Positions 53,883 through 64,000 of a stretch of 64,000 nt of DNA are shown piece after piece. The position numbers and the translations under genes were made by a program. The stretch is from NCBI RefSeq assembly GCF_900186835.1, contig NZ_LT906448.1, positions 1,719,501 to 1,783,500 of the forward strand, written 5' to 3'. The first letter of the stretch is position 1. The number at the start of each line of letters is the position of its first letter. The notes beneath the pieces were generated by a model, which was not told where the DNA came from, did no database searches, and saw nothing but the letters and a program-made list of their open reading frames with translations. The DNA is from Pasteurella dagmatis (GTDB lineage: Bacteria; Pseudomonadota; Gammaproteobacteria; Enterobacterales; Pasteurellaceae).

Positions 53883-56807
53883 ATGGCAGGTTTTCATTAT
53901 GAAAAAGGCTTGCCGCATCAAATGGCAGCGGTGCAAGCGGTGTTGAGTACATTTAATTATTGTGTGCCAAAAAAGAATGAACGGGGGGAAAATCCCACTA
54001 TTTCCGTTTCAGCTTGGGTAGAAAATATCCGCCAACTTCAACATCAAAATGGCATTGAAACCGCCCTTGCCGATGGGAGCAATGTGTTGGATATTGCGAT
54101 GGAAACGGGCACAGGCAAAACTTACACCTACACCCAAACGATGTTTGAAATGCACAAACAATTGGGCGTGTATAAATTTGTGATTGCAGTGCCGACCTTA
54201 TCCATTAAAGCAGGCACGGAGCAATTTTTAAAAAGTGAGGCGTTGAAAAAACATTTCCGTTTGGATTTTGAAGGCGAATACGGCGATGCAGAAATTGAGT
54301 TGTATGTGGTGCAGAGCCAAAAAAGTAAAAAAGGCAGTAAAAATCAGTCAATGCCCACGGAAATTGTGCGTTTTGTGCAAGCTGATAATGCCAAGAAAAT
54401 CCACGTGTTGTTGCTCAATATGGGGATGATCAACAGCAAAACGATGAAAGGGGAAGATACGGGCAATGATGGCAGTGTGTTACTCAAAGATTTATACCAC
54501 AAACCCTTTGAAGCCATTGCCTCCGTAAAACCGATTTTGATTATTGATGAACCGCACCGTTTTAAAGATGATAATAAAACTTGGCAAAGTTTAATGGCAT
54601 TGGCTCCGCAGTTTGTGTTGCGTTATGGGGCGACATTTGACGATAGATTTCGTAATTTGATTTATCGTCTCACAGCCATTGATGCCTTTAATCAAGATTT
54701 GGTGAAAGGGGTGAAAGCCTTTGTTCAAGAAGTGCAAGGCGATGAAAAAGCCAAGGTGCGATTTGTGGAAAGTGATGGCAAATCCGCTACATTTGAGCTA
54801 TCGGGAAGCAAAACGCCTTTTGTGTTAAATGTGGGCGAGAGTTTGGAAAAAGTCCATTCTCATATTCACGATCTGTATTTGGATAAATTGAACAAATCCA
54901 CCGCCGTGTTAAGCAACGGATTAGAATTGAAAAAAGGCGACAGTTTCAATCCCTATTCGTATGCCAATCCTGTGTTCGATAAAATGTTGCGAGAGGCGGT
55001 GCGTGAGCATTTTAAAAATGAAAAAGTGCTATTAAATCGCCCTGATAAAATTAAACCCTTAACCTTGTTTTTTATTGATGATATTGCGGGTTATCGTGAA
55101 GGCGATAAACTGGCTGGCAGCTTAAAACGGCGTTTTGAAATTTGTGTGAAAGAAGAAGCAGAAAAAGCATTACAAACGGCGGAACCTGATTCTGCTTTTT
55201 ATCATTCTTTGAAAACGGTATTAACAGATATTTCTGCCACCCACGGAGGCTATTTTTCGAAAGATAATTCTTCCGATGATGAGAAAATCGCCCAAGAAAT
55301 TAGCGAGATTTTACACGACAAAGAAACTCTTTTGTCTTTAGCTAACCCACGCCGTTTTATTTTTTCTAAATGGACATTGCGAGAAGGTTGGGATAACCCG
55401 AATGTGTTTGGCATTTGTAAATTGCGTTCCAGCGGCAGTGAAACCAGTAAATTGCAAGAAGTGGGGCGTGGTTTGCGTTTGCCAGTGAATGAATTTATGG
55501 CACGAGTAAAAGACGGCAATTTTATGCTGAATTATTTTGTGGATAGCAGTGAAACAGATTTTGTGAAAAAACTGACCGATGAAATCAATCAAAGTGCGGT
55601 GAAAGAACAAGTGTTTACGGCGTTGAATGATGAATTATTCCAGCAAATTCAAGCCTGTTATCCGAACGAAACGAAAAAATCCATTCGCAATGCCTTGTCT
55701 GATTTAACCGATGATGATGACAATTTCATTGGTGATGGTTTTAATCAAGCGAAACAACGCTATCCAAATGCTTTCAACACGGCTGAAAAATTAAAAAATG
55801 GCAAAATTACCCAATCAGGCAAGGATCGCAGCAAAGTCAAAATGCGTGTCGGCAAATATGACGAACTCAAAGCCTTATGGGAAACCATCAATCAAAAAGC
55901 GATTTTGCAATATCAACTTAATGAGGAACAGTGCCTGCAATTGTTATTGGCTTATTTACAAGAAAATAAAAGTCGTCTTACCCAAACAGGGATTAAAACG
56001 AAAGTGAGCCAAATTAAGGTAATTAATCATCAATTGGTGGCGACAGAGCAGTCTAGCCTTGTTGATGATAACGTTGAAGCGATTGTTACGATGAATTATC
56101 GTGATTTTTTGGAAAAATTGGCTCAAAAGTCTTTTATTCAAATGACAACCTTGCACAGTGCTTTTCACCAACTACGTGATGAAATCCCAATTGAGCGGTT
56201 TATGAATGAATACACCATTGCGACAATTTGCAAGGGGTTTAATCGTTATTTATTACATCACTCCTTTAGTGAATTTCAGGTGGGATACACAAAAGTGGGA
56301 GGACGGGTTCATCCCACGAAATTTACCGATGCACAAGGCAAACCCTTGGCAGAAGTAAATTCAGTAGATTTAGGTGTGCAAAGTGATAATGCGACACCAC
56401 TAGATAGCTTTCTGTTTGACAGTCTGTTTTTTGACAGCGATCTTGAGCGACAAAACATCACAGACACACACATCCCAGAAGTGACGGTTTTCACTAAAAT
56501 TCCAAAAAATTCCATTAAAATTCCTGTCGCAGGCGGTGAAACCTATTCTCCTGACTTTGCCTATATCGTTAAAACCGATCAAGGCGAAACCCTGAATTTA
56601 GTGGTGGAAAGTAAGGGAGTGGAAGACCAAGAGGATTTGCGTAGCAGTGAACTGCAAAAAATTCAACACGCCGAGCATTGGTTTCAAAGCTTGAGTGGGC
56701 AGTTGAAGGTAAAATTTGAAACCCAGTTTAAAGCACAGCAGATCAAAGACATTATCTTAAAACAGCTTCAGAGAAGTGAAAAAAGATGCCAAGAGACAAG
56801 TTGTTAA
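53883..56807 (+). CDS. res: Type III restriction enzyme, helicase/nuclease subunit (Res)
   Basis: 974 residues, the usual Res length. A superfamily 2 ATPase with Walker A AMETGTGKTYTYTQ (about residues 72-85), Walker B/motif II LIIDEPHRFKD (near 221), and motif VI-type VGRGLRLPVNE. The C-terminal PD-(D/E)xK endonuclease is SPDFAY ... LNLVVESKG (Asp near 891, Glu-x-Lys near 909-911). It is complete and uninterrupted, so the restriction function appears intact. It starts one base after mod and is probably translated from the same RNA. Confidence 0.95.
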   Translation: MAGFHYEKGLPHQMAAVQAVLSTFNYCVPKKNERGENPTISVSAWVENIRQLQHQNGIETALADGSNVLDIAMETGTGKTYTYTQTMFEMHKQLGVYKFVIAVPTLSIKAGTEQFLKSEALKKHFRLDFEGEYGDAEIELYVVQSQKSKKGSKNQSMPTEIVRFVQADNAKKIHVLLLNMGMINSKTMKGEDTGNDGSVLLKDLYHKPFEAIASVKPILIIDEPHRFKDDNKTWQSLMALAPQFVLRYGATFDDRFRNLIYRLTAIDAFNQDLVKGVKAFVQEVQGDEKAKVRFVESDGKSATFELSGSKTPFVLNVGESLEKVHSHIHDLYLDKLNKSTAVLSNGLELKKGDSFNPYSYANPVFDKMLREAVREHFKNEKVLLNRPDKIKPLTLFFIDDIAGYREGDKLAGSLKRRFEICVKEEAEKALQTAEPDSAFYHSLKTVLTDISATHGGYFSKDNSSDDEKIAQEISEILHDKETLLSLANPRRFIFSKWTLREGWDNPNVFGICKLRSSGSETSKLQEVGRGLRLPVNEFMARVKDGNFMLNYFVDSSETDFVKKLTDEINQSAVKEQVFTALNDELFQQIQACYPNETKKSIRNALSDLTDDDDNFIGDGFNQAKQRYPNAFNTAEKLKNGKITQSGKDRSKVKMRVGKYDELKALWETINQKAILQYQLNEEQCLQLLLAYLQENKSRLTQTGIKTKVSQIKVINHQLVATEQSSLVDDNVEAIVTMNYRDFLEKLAQKSFIQMTTLHSAFHQLRDEIPIERFMNEYTIATICKGFNRYLLHHSFSEFQVGYTKVGGRVHPTKFTDAQGKPLAEVNSVDLGVQSDNATPLDSFLFDSLFFDSDLERQNITDTHIPEVTVFTKIPKNSIKIPVAGGETYSPDFAYIVKTDQGETLNLVVESKGVEDQEDLRSSELQKIQHAEHWFQSLSGQLKVKFETQFKAQQIKDIILKQLQRSEKRCQETSC

Positions 56808-56812
56808 AAATT

Positions 56813-56840
56813 AAGCCGTTTAGTCAAATAAACGGCTTTT
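56813..56840 (+). terminator. Terminator after res
   Basis: AAGCCGTTTA / TAAACGGCTT hairpin with a 6-nt loop and a following T-rich run, just before the hslV promoter. Confidence 0.87.
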
Positions 56841-56853
56841 CTTTCTCTTTTCC

Positions 56854-56882
56854 CTTGAACTTTCCCATTTCATCGCCATATA
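56854..56882 (+). promoter_or_regulatory. Heat-shock (sigma-32) promoter of hslVU
   Basis: CTTGAA (56854-56859, in the full context TTTTCCCTTGAA) and CGCCATATA (56874-56882) match the sigma-32 consensus CTTGAA / CCCCATNTA with 14-bp spacing and one mismatch. It is placed about 36 bp before hslV, as expected for this protease operon. Confidence 0.8.
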
Positions 56883-56917
56883 GAGCCTTATGATTTTGCA
56901 ATAACAAAGGATACGAA

Positions 56918-57448
56918 ATGACAACGATTGTAAGTGTTCGCCGTAATGGTCAAGTTGTGGTCGGCGGTGATGGTCAGGTTTCATTAGGCAATACCGTGAT
57001 GAAAGGCAATGCCCGTAAAGTTCGCCGTTTATACAACGGCAAAGTGTTAGCCGGCTTTGCGGGGGGCACGGCTGATGCCTTTACATTATTTGAATTATTT
57101 GAGCGTAAGTTGGAAATGCATCAAGGGCATTTGTTAAAAAGTGCGGTGGAATTAGCGAAAGATTGGCGTACCGACCGTGCTTTACGCAAACTTGAAGCGA
57201 TGTTGATTGTGGCTGATGAGAAAGAAAGTTTAATTATCACAGGGATTGGTGATGTGGTACAGCCAGAAGCAGATCAGATTTTGGCGATTGGCTCAGGCGG
57301 TAATTTTGCGTTATCTGCAGCTCGTGCATTAGTGGAGAATACTGATCTGTCTGCCCGTGAAATCGTGGAAAAATCGTTAAAAATTGCGGGTGATATTTGT
57401 GTTTACACCAACACCAATTTTACTATTGAAGAATTACCTAATAATTAG
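56918..57448 (+). CDS. hslV: ATP-dependent protease proteolytic subunit HslV
   Basis: Threonine protease of the HslUV complex, 176 residues. The mature N-terminus [24 protein letters not shown] supplies the catalytic Thr after Met removal. The [22 protein letters not shown] block and GTGDV-like ITGIGDVV are typical. It forms two hexameric rings between HslU rings. It is followed by hslU after 15 bp. Confidence 0.98.
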   Translation: MTTIVSVRRNGQVVVGGDGQVSLGNTVMKGNARKVRRLYNGKVLAGFAGGTADAFTLFELFERKLEMHQGHLLKSAVELAKDWRTDRALRKLEAMLIVADEKESLIITGIGDVVQPEADQILAIGSGGNFALSAARALVENTDLSAREIVEKSLKIAGDICVYTNTNFTIEELPNN

Positions 57449-57463
57449 GTCATAGGAGTAAAA

Positions 57464-58795
57464 ATGTCTGAAATGACCCCTAGAGAAATTGTTTCTGAAT
57501 TAGACCAACACATTATTGGTCAAGCAGATGCGAAAAGAGCGGTAGCGATTGCATTAAGAAATCGTTGGAGAAGAATGCAATTACAAGAACCACTTCGTCA
57601 TGAAGTAACCCCAAAAAATATATTAATGATTGGTCCGACAGGTGTAGGTAAAACCGAGATTGCACGCCGCTTAGCAAAACTCGCCAATGCTCCTTTTATT
57701 AAAGTAGAAGCGACAAAATTTACCGAAGTGGGCTATGTGGGTAAAGAAGTGGACTCAATTGTTCGTGATTTGACGGACAGTGCAATGAAGTTAGTGCGTC
57801 AAACTGAAATCGAAAAGAATCGTTTCCGTGCAGAAGAAGCTGCTGAAGATCGTATTTTAGATGCCTTATTACCGCCAGCAAAAAATCAATGGGGACAAGT
57901 TGAAGCCTCTGATAACAATAGCAGCACCCGCCAAGTCTTCCGTAAAAAATTGCGCGAAGGTCAGTTAGACGATAAAGAAATCGAAGTTGATGTCGCAGGT
58001 GTGTCAATGGGTGTCGAGATCATGGCACCGCCGGGTATGGAAGAAATGACGAACCAATTGCAGTCAATGTTCCAAAATCTTTCAAGTGGGCAAACCAAAA
58101 AACGCAAAATGAAAATCAAAGATGCGTTAAAAACCTTGATTGATGATGAAGCAGCGAAACTGATTAATCCAGAAGAGCTTAAACAAAAAGCGATTGATGC
58201 TGTCGAGCAAAACGGGATTGTATTCATTGATGAGATCGACAAAATCTGTAAAAAAGGTGAATACAGCGGTGCCGATGTATCACGTGAAGGTGTACAACGT
58301 GACTTACTTCCATTAGTGGAAGGCACAACAGTGAGCACCAAACATGGTATGGTGAAAACCGATCATATTTTGTTTATTGCTTCTGGGGCATTCCAAGTGG
58401 CACGTCCGTCAGATTTAATTCCTGAATTACAAGGTCGTTTGCCAATTCGAGTGGAATTATCAGCCTTAAGTGCGGTGGATTTTGAACGAATTTTAACTGA
58501 GCCAAATGCATCATTGACGGAGCAGTATAAAGCGTTAATGGCAACTGAAGGTGTCAACATTGCGTTTACTGAAGGAGCGATTAAGAAAATTGCGGAGGCT
58601 GCATTCCGTGTGAATGAAAAAACGGAAAATATCGGTGCACGTCGTTTACATACTGTCATGGAGCGTTTAATGGATAAAATTTCCTTTAACGCAAGTGAAA
58701 TGAACGGACAAATTGTCACTATCGATGATGCTTATGTGATTGAAGCATTAGGCGATGTTGTAGAAAACGAAGATCTTAGTCGCTTCATTTTATAA
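57464..58795 (+). CDS. hslU: ATP-dependent protease ATPase subunit HslU
   Basis: AAA+ unfoldase, 443 residues. Walker A is [18 protein letters not shown] (about residues 58-75), Walker B is [12 protein letters not shown], an I-domain lies between, and sensor-2 is [13 protein letters not shown]. The C-terminal SRFIL tail is the piece that docks into HslV. It is in an operon with hslV behind the sigma-32 promoter. Confidence 0.98.
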   Translation: MSEMTPREIVSELDQHIIGQADAKRAVAIALRNRWRRMQLQEPLRHEVTPKNILMIGPTGVGKTEIARRLAKLANAPFIKVEATKFTEVGYVGKEVDSIVRDLTDSAMKLVRQTEIEKNRFRAEEAAEDRILDALLPPAKNQWGQVEASDNNSSTRQVFRKKLREGQLDDKEIEVDVAGVSMGVEIMAPPGMEEMTNQLQSMFQNLSSGQTKKRKMKIKDALKTLIDDEAAKLINPEELKQKAIDAVEQNGIVFIDEIDKICKKGEYSGADVSREGVQRDLLPLVEGTTVSTKHGMVKTDHILFIASGAFQVARPSDLIPELQGRLPIRVELSALSAVDFERILTEPNASLTEQYKALMATEGVNIAFTEGAIKKIAEAAFRVNEKTENIGARRLHTVMERLMDKISFNASEMNGQIVTIDDAYVIEALGDVVENEDLSRFIL

Positions 58796-58810
58796 TTTTC
58801 TAGAAAATAA

Positions 58811-58852
58811 ACCGCACTTTAGCTTCAACCTCAAAGTGCGGTGTGTTTTTTG
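58811..58852. terminator. Terminator made of two inverted uptake signals
   Basis: ACCGCACTTT (58811-58820) and AAAGTGCGGT (58833-58842) form a stem with a 12-nt loop and T-run, between the convergent hslU and coaA. Paired uptake signals acting as terminators are common in Haemophilus. Confidence 0.9.
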
Positions 58853-58873
58853 TTAATTTTTACTAAAAGAAGA

Positions 58874-59824
58874 TTATTTACGCAACTTCACTAATTCTAC
58901 AGCGTGATTTGCCCCTTTCGTTAAGATTAAATTCGCCCGTTCTCTAGTCGGTAAAATATTTTCGCGTAAATTTAAGCCATTAATATCATCCCAAATACGG
59001 CTTGCGGTACTCACAGCCTCTTCTTCAGACAAGCTCGCATAGTGTTTGAAATAGGAATCGGGATCACTAAATGCACTTTGACGGAATTTTAAAAAACGGT
59101 TGATATACCATTTTTTTAATAAATTTTCGTCAGCATCCACATAAATAGAAAAGTCCACAAAGTCAGATACGAAGGTTTGCGTTGAGCGGTCGCCTGTTTG
59201 TAATACATTCAAACCTTCTAAAATCAAAATATCTGGCTGTTCAACGACATCAAATTGATCTGGCACAATATCGTAAATTAAATGTGAGTAAACTGGAGCC
59301 TTCACATTTGGTTTGCCCGATTTAATGTCAGCTAAAAAACGCACTAAACGCAATGTATCATAAGAAACAGGAAAGCCTTTTTTGTGCAATAAATTCTCTT
59401 TTTGTAACTTCTCTAAAGGATATAAGAAACCGTCAGTCGTAATTAAATCTACTTTTCGCACTTCAGGCCATTGTGATAGTAAAGATTGCAAAATACGTGC
59501 TGAAGTACTTTTTCCAACAGCAACACTACCAGCAATACTGATAATGTAAGGTACTTTGTCTGGATTTACACCTAAAAAGCGGTTCATCACTTGCTGACGC
59601 TGAATATGTTCTTCAATGTAATAATTGATTAAACGCACTAATGGTAAATAAATGGTACGCACTTCATCTAAAGAAAGCTCTTCATTAATACCAAGTAGCG
59701 GTTTGAGATCCTGCTCCGTAAGGGTTAGAGGTACCGACTTTCTCAATTCTGCCCATTGTTGGCGGTTAAAAGATAAAAAAGGTGTAAGTTGATTAGCTAA
59801 AAAAGTTGAATTTGTTTGTTCCAC
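58874..59824 (-). CDS. coaA: Pantothenate kinase (type I, CoaA)
   Basis: First step of coenzyme A synthesis, 316 residues. The P-loop is [19 protein letters not shown] (about residues 95-113). [25 protein letters not shown] and [10 protein letters not shown] are canonical CoaA blocks. It is divergent from the tRNA-tuf cluster; 220 bp of AT-rich DNA separates them and holds the tRNA promoter. Confidence 0.97.
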   Translation of the reverse strand: MEQTNSTFLANQLTPFLSFNRQQWAELRKSVPLTLTEQDLKPLLGINEELSLDEVRTIYLPLVRLINYYIEEHIQRQQVMNRFLGVNPDKVPYIISIAGSVAVGKSTSARILQSLLSQWPEVRKVDLITTDGFLYPLEKLQKENLLHKKGFPVSYDTLRLVRFLADIKSGKPNVKAPVYSHLIYDIVPDQFDVVEQPDILILEGLNVLQTGDRSTQTFVSDFVDFSIYVDADENLLKKWYINRFLKFRQSAFSDPDSYFKHYASLSEEEAVSTASRIWDDINGLNLRENILPTRERANLILTKGANHAVELVKLRK

Positions 59825-59994
59825 AATACGTTTAACTTATGTAAATGACAGTTAATTGAATATAAAATATACCCTATAAAATGATAAAATCGCATAATTT
59901 TTTTAGAAAAGTGCTAATTTTATGATAAAAAACAGCCTTTTTGTTTGATAATTAAACGAATAAATAAAAAAAATCATTTTTTTCAAAAAAACAC

Positions 59995-60022
59995 TTGTCA
60001 GCGGTAAAAATTTCCCTATAAT
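59995..60022 (+). promoter_or_regulatory. Promoter of the tRNA-tuf cluster
   Basis: TTGTCA (59995-60000), a 16-bp spacer and TATAAT (60017-60022), followed by a G+C-rich stretch (ACGCCTCAC) typical of stringently controlled stable-RNA promoters. The first tRNA begins 22 bp downstream. Confidence 0.8.
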
Positions 60023-60044
60023 ACGCCTCACTTGCTTACGAGAT

Positions 60045-60120
<76 letters not shown>

Positions 60121-60148
60121 TTCTTCTCAGCAAGTGCTCATTTAACGC

Positions 60149-60233
60149 GGAGGGATTCCCGAGCGGCCAAAGGGAGCAGACTGTAAATCTGCCGGCTCAG
60201 CCTTCGAAGGTTCGAATCCTTCTCCCTCCACCA
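60149..60233 (+). tRNA. tyrU: tRNA-Tyr (GTA anticodon)
   Basis: 85 nt with a long variable arm and encoded CCA. The acceptor arms GGAGGGA/TCCCTCC pair, and the anticodon GTA sits in the ACTGTAAAT context. Confidence 0.97.
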
Positions 60234-60276
60234 TTTTTAAATGAATCGTTCTGATGGGTCAGATGAATTTAGGACT

Positions 60277-60351
<75 letters not shown>

Positions 60352-60354
60352 AAC

Positions 60355-60430
60355 GCTGATATAGCTCAGTTGGTAGAGCGCACCCTTGGTAAGGGTGAGG
60401 TCGGCGGTTCAAATCCGCCTATCAGCACCA
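60355..60430 (+). tRNA. thrT: tRNA-Thr (GGT anticodon)
   Basis: 76 nt. The acceptor arms GCTGATA/TATCAGC pair, the anticodon loop TTGGTAA gives GGT, and CCA is encoded. It lies about 100 bp before tuf, with which it is probably co-transcribed. Confidence 0.97.
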
Positions 60431-60497
60431 GTCTTAAACTTCCTATCTGTCCTTTATTAACAATAAATTATTAATTTTGGTTAATGTGGTATATTGA

Positions 60498-61718
<1,221 letters not shown>

Positions 61719-61735
61719 TTTGGTATAACTTGCTG

Positions 61736-61766
61736 AAAAAGGCGTATCTAAAGGTACGCCTTTTTT
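61736..61766 (+). terminator. tuf terminator
   Basis: AAGGCGTA / TACGCCTT hairpin with an 8-nt loop, followed by a T-run. Confidence 0.93.
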
Positions 61767-61984
61767 GTTACTTACTCATTTTTTCATCATAATTTTTCAC
61801 ATCACAAATATTAAAATTTTGTTAAAAAATAAACAAAAATCCTTTTTTATTAAATAAAAACTATTCTATCATCGAATTTCCTTCTTTTTTCACCAAAATA
61901 ACTTGCTTTTCTTTGAGTGTTCTTGTAATTAATTAGCTTTATTCAAACACAATATCATTCACTTTTTAATATAAGGAAAATTTT

Positions 61985-63094
61985 ATGCAAAACGTTGGGT
62001 TTATCGGTTGGCGTGGAATGGTAGGATCCGTATTAATGGATCGTATGCAAGAAGAAAATGACTTTGAAAACATTAATCCTGTGTTTTTTACGACTTCACA
62101 AGCAGGCCAACAAGCACCCTCTTTTGGAGGGAAAAACGCTGGTGATCTGAAAGATGCATTTGATATATCAGAACTACAAAAATTAGATATTATCGTGACT
62201 TGCCAAGGTGGTGATTATACCAACGATGTGTATCCAAAATTACGTGCTGCGGGTTGGACTGGTTATTGGATTGATGCTGCCTCTGCGCTTCGTATGGAAA
62301 AAGATGCTATTATCGTGCTTGACCCTGTGAACCAAAATGTAATCAGTGAAGGCTTAAAAAGCGGTATTAAAACCTATGTTGGTGGTAACTGTACTGTGAG
62401 CTTAATGTTAATGGCATTAGGTGGTTTGTTTGAACGTGATTTAGTGGAATGGGTATCTGTGGCAACTTACCAAGCAGCAAGTGGTGCAGGTGCGAAAAAT
62501 ATGCGTGAATTGCTAGTGCAAATGGGTCAACTTGAAGATAGTGTAAAGACAGATCTTGAAAACCCAGCATCATCAATTTTAGACATTGAGCGTAGAGTAA
62601 CAGCCAAAATGCGTGGCGATTTACCTATCGATAACTTTGGTGCGCCATTAGCTGGTAGCTTAATTCCTTGGATCGACAAACTTTGGGAAGATGGGCAAAC
62701 TAAAGAAGAATGGAAAGGTTATGCTGAAACTAACAAAATTCTTGGCTTAGATGACACCCCTATTCCAGTTGACGGCTTATGTGTACGTATTGGTGCCTTA
62801 CGTTGCCACAGCCAAGCCTTCACTATCAAAATGAAAAAAGATTTACCATTAGAAGAAATCGAGCAAATTCTTGCGAGCCACAACGAATGGGTAAAAGTCA
62901 TTCCAAATGATAAAGAAACTACTTTACGAGAGCTTACACCGACTAAAGTCACTGGCACGCTTTCTGTACCCGTGGGTCGTTTACGTAAACTCAAAATGGG
63001 GCCTGAATATTTAGCTGCATTCACTGTTGGTGATCAATTATTATGGGGTGCAGCAGAGCCACTTCGTCGTATCTTAAAACAATTAGTAGCTTAA
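61985..63094 (+). CDS. asd: Aspartate-semialdehyde dehydrogenase
   Basis: NADPH-dependent reduction of aspartyl phosphate, on the route to lysine/diaminopimelate, threonine and methionine. 369 residues, the gammaproteobacterial form. [18 protein letters not shown] is the NADP loop, [16 protein letters not shown] holds the catalytic Cys (about residue 136), and [16 protein letters not shown] holds the catalytic His region. It is preceded by about 200 bp of AT-rich leader and a TAAGGA site. No lysine-riboswitch parts are recognised. Confidence 0.98.
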   Translation: MQNVGFIGWRGMVGSVLMDRMQEENDFENINPVFFTTSQAGQQAPSFGGKNAGDLKDAFDISELQKLDIIVTCQGGDYTNDVYPKLRAAGWTGYWIDAASALRMEKDAIIVLDPVNQNVISEGLKSGIKTYVGGNCTVSLMLMALGGLFERDLVEWVSVATYQAASGAGAKNMRELLVQMGQLEDSVKTDLENPASSILDIERRVTAKMRGDLPIDNFGAPLAGSLIPWIDKLWEDGQTKEEWKGYAETNKILGLDDTPIPVDGLCVRIGALRCHSQAFTIKMKKDLPLEEIEQILASHNEWVKVIPNDKETTLRELTPTKVTGTLSVPVGRLRKLKMGPEYLAAFTVGDQLLWGAAEPLRRILKQLVA

Positions 63095-63116
63095 TCTTTA
63101 AACTTTAGCTCATCAC

Positions 63117-63165
63117 AAAAGTGCGGTCAATTTTAAAAAATTTTTAAATTTACCGCACTTTTACC
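63117..63165. terminator. Paired-uptake-signal terminator after asd
   Basis: AAAAGTGCGGT (63117-63127) and ACCGCACTTTT (63152-63162) are inverted around an AT-rich loop that itself contains AAAAATTTTT-like symmetry. Confidence 0.85.
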
Positions 63166-63252
63166 TCTAATCAACTGTCAGATACAATCTACTCTGTCCC
63201 TCTCACCTTTTATGCTACACTAGTCCAGATGTTTCAAAAATTGGACTATATT

Positions 63253-64000
63253 ATGATGCGTGAACCTCACTTTACTCACTTTGCTTTAGCTGAATTATAT
63301 CCTTTTGCCGCACAATTCCCGTTGCAAGATGTGAGGGGGCAAAAGAATGTGCGCATTACTTATCGTCATTTTGTGCAAGACACTCCTGAAGAACGTCGTT
63401 TAATTATTCTCGTTAATGGACGTGCAGAAAACCTATTAAAATGGACCGAACTCGCCTATGATTTTTATCAGCAAGGCTACGATGTTTTAGTGTTTGATCA
63501 CCGTGGACAAGGTTATTCACAACGTTTATTGAAAGATCACGAGAAAGGCTACATTGATGAGTTCCGTTTTTATGTAGACGATATGGCGATTTTATTAGAA
63601 AAAGTCACCGCAGGTTATGGTTACAAAAGCCAACACATTCTAGCACATTCTTTGGGTGCGCTAATTAGCACTTATTATCTTGCTAATTACGATCATCACA
63701 TACAAAGTGCAGCCTTATCAGCACCATTTTATGGCATTCCAATGAAACATTCTTTGCGTGATGAATTAGTGATTAATTTGATGATGTTATTTGGGCAAGG
63801 CTCACGTTATGTGTTTGGCAAAGGGGAATATAAGCCAGCGGATTTAGATAAAAATGATTTGAGTAACTGTCGTACAAGAATGCGCTGGATGAATCGCATC
63901 AATCGCCGTCACCCTCACATTCATTTAGGTGGGCCGACTTTCCGTTGGGTCCATTTATGTTTCAATGCGATTAAAAAGCTACCAAGCATTTTGCCACGTA
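63253..64000 (+). CDS. pldB: Alpha/beta hydrolase, lysophospholipase-like (PldB), 5' part
   Basis: An open frame runs from the ATG at 63253 (or 63256) to the window edge, so it has at least 249 residues. ILVNGRAENLLKWTELAYD near residue 60, VFDHRGQGYSQRLL, and the nucleophile elbow AHSLGALIS (Ser near residue 132) place it in the serine hydrolase 4/monoglyceride-lipase group, with E. coli PldB the closest named relative. The C-terminal His of the triad lies beyond the window. Substrate assignment is by family. Confidence 0.85.
   Translation, partial: MMREPHFTHFALAELYPFAAQFPLQDVRGQKNVRITYRHFVQDTPEERRLIILVNGRAENLLKWTELAYDFYQQGYDVLVFDHRGQGYSQRLLKDHEKGYIDEFRFYVDDMAILLEKVTAGYGYKSQHILAHSLGALISTYYLANYDHHIQSAALSAPFYGIPMKHSLRDELVINLMMLFGQGSRYVFGKGEYKPADLDKNDLSNCRTRMRWMNRINRRHPHIHLGGPTFRWVHLCFNAIKKLPSILPR

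Noticed and set aside
51894-56807. Prophage or integrative element around the restriction genes
   Set aside because: No integrase, attachment repeats or phage genes; ubiA and hslVU flank it directly.

Overview
The window is a chromosomal segment of a Pasteurellaceae bacterium. The 9-mer AAGTGCGGT (or its complement ACCGCACTT), the Haemophilus-type DNA uptake signal, occurs dozens of times. The base composition is AT-rich, and gene sets such as ilvY/ilvC, aroE-tsaC-yrdD, thiMDE, the yia/sgb cluster, dmsABC, hslVU and tRNA-tuf resemble those of Haemophilus, Aggregatibacter and Pasteurella. The species cannot be fixed from the sequence alone.

Layout. 1-5.1 kb: 5' part of ilvC, divergent regulator ilvY, a TonB-dependent receptor, and a RarD-type permease. 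5.1-9.7 kb: a small orphan coding remnant, the housekeeping run aroE-tsaC-yrdD-maf, and divergent rmuC. 9.75-17.4 kb: a thiamine-precursor salvage locus. It opens with a candidate CRP site and a TPP riboswitch, then a 22-codon ORF, thiZ-thiX, tenA, thiY, about 500 bp of strongly palindromic DNA, and thiM-thiD-thiE plus an MFS carrier. 17.4-25 kb: one 2526-residue trimeric autotransporter adhesin with three near-identical 474-bp tandem head modules. 25.3-39.1 kb: YqhA, an IclR regulator and a long sugar-acid/pentulose catabolic cluster. It holds yiaK, yiaL, a TRAP transporter, a complete sugar ABC transporter, an SMP-30 lactonase, an L-xylulose kinase, a 3-epimerase and a frameshifted 4-epimerase. 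39.1-51.9 kb: ybhA, tktA, a cyuA-like gene, an MgtC-family gene, the dmsABC-napF-like anaerobic respiration genes, a glucose-type PTS EIICB and ubiA. 51.9-56.8 kb: a complete type III restriction-modification system preceded by 16 pentanucleotide repeats. 56.8-64 kb: hslVU behind a heat-shock promoter, coaA, four tRNAs with tuf, asd, and the start of a PldB-like hydrolase.

How the parts work together. The thi locus imports and recycles pyrimidine precursors (ThiXYZ, TenA) and phosphorylates and couples them (ThiM, ThiD, ThiE) under TPP control. No de novo thiC or thiG is seen here. The yia/sgb cluster should turn a sugar acid into L-xylulose 5-phosphate and then D-xylulose 5-phosphate, which the neighbouring transketolase could use. 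However, the last enzyme is frameshifted and no 3-keto-gulonate-6-phosphate decarboxylase gene is present here.

The most unusual object is the leader of the type III methyltransferase gene. The pentamer tract lies wholly outside mod, in a separate short ORF. At the present copy number that ORF ends in an ATGA overlap with the mod start, and at other copy numbers it would end 20 or 31 bases upstream. This suggests phase variation by translational coupling rather than the usual in-frame/out-of-frame switch.
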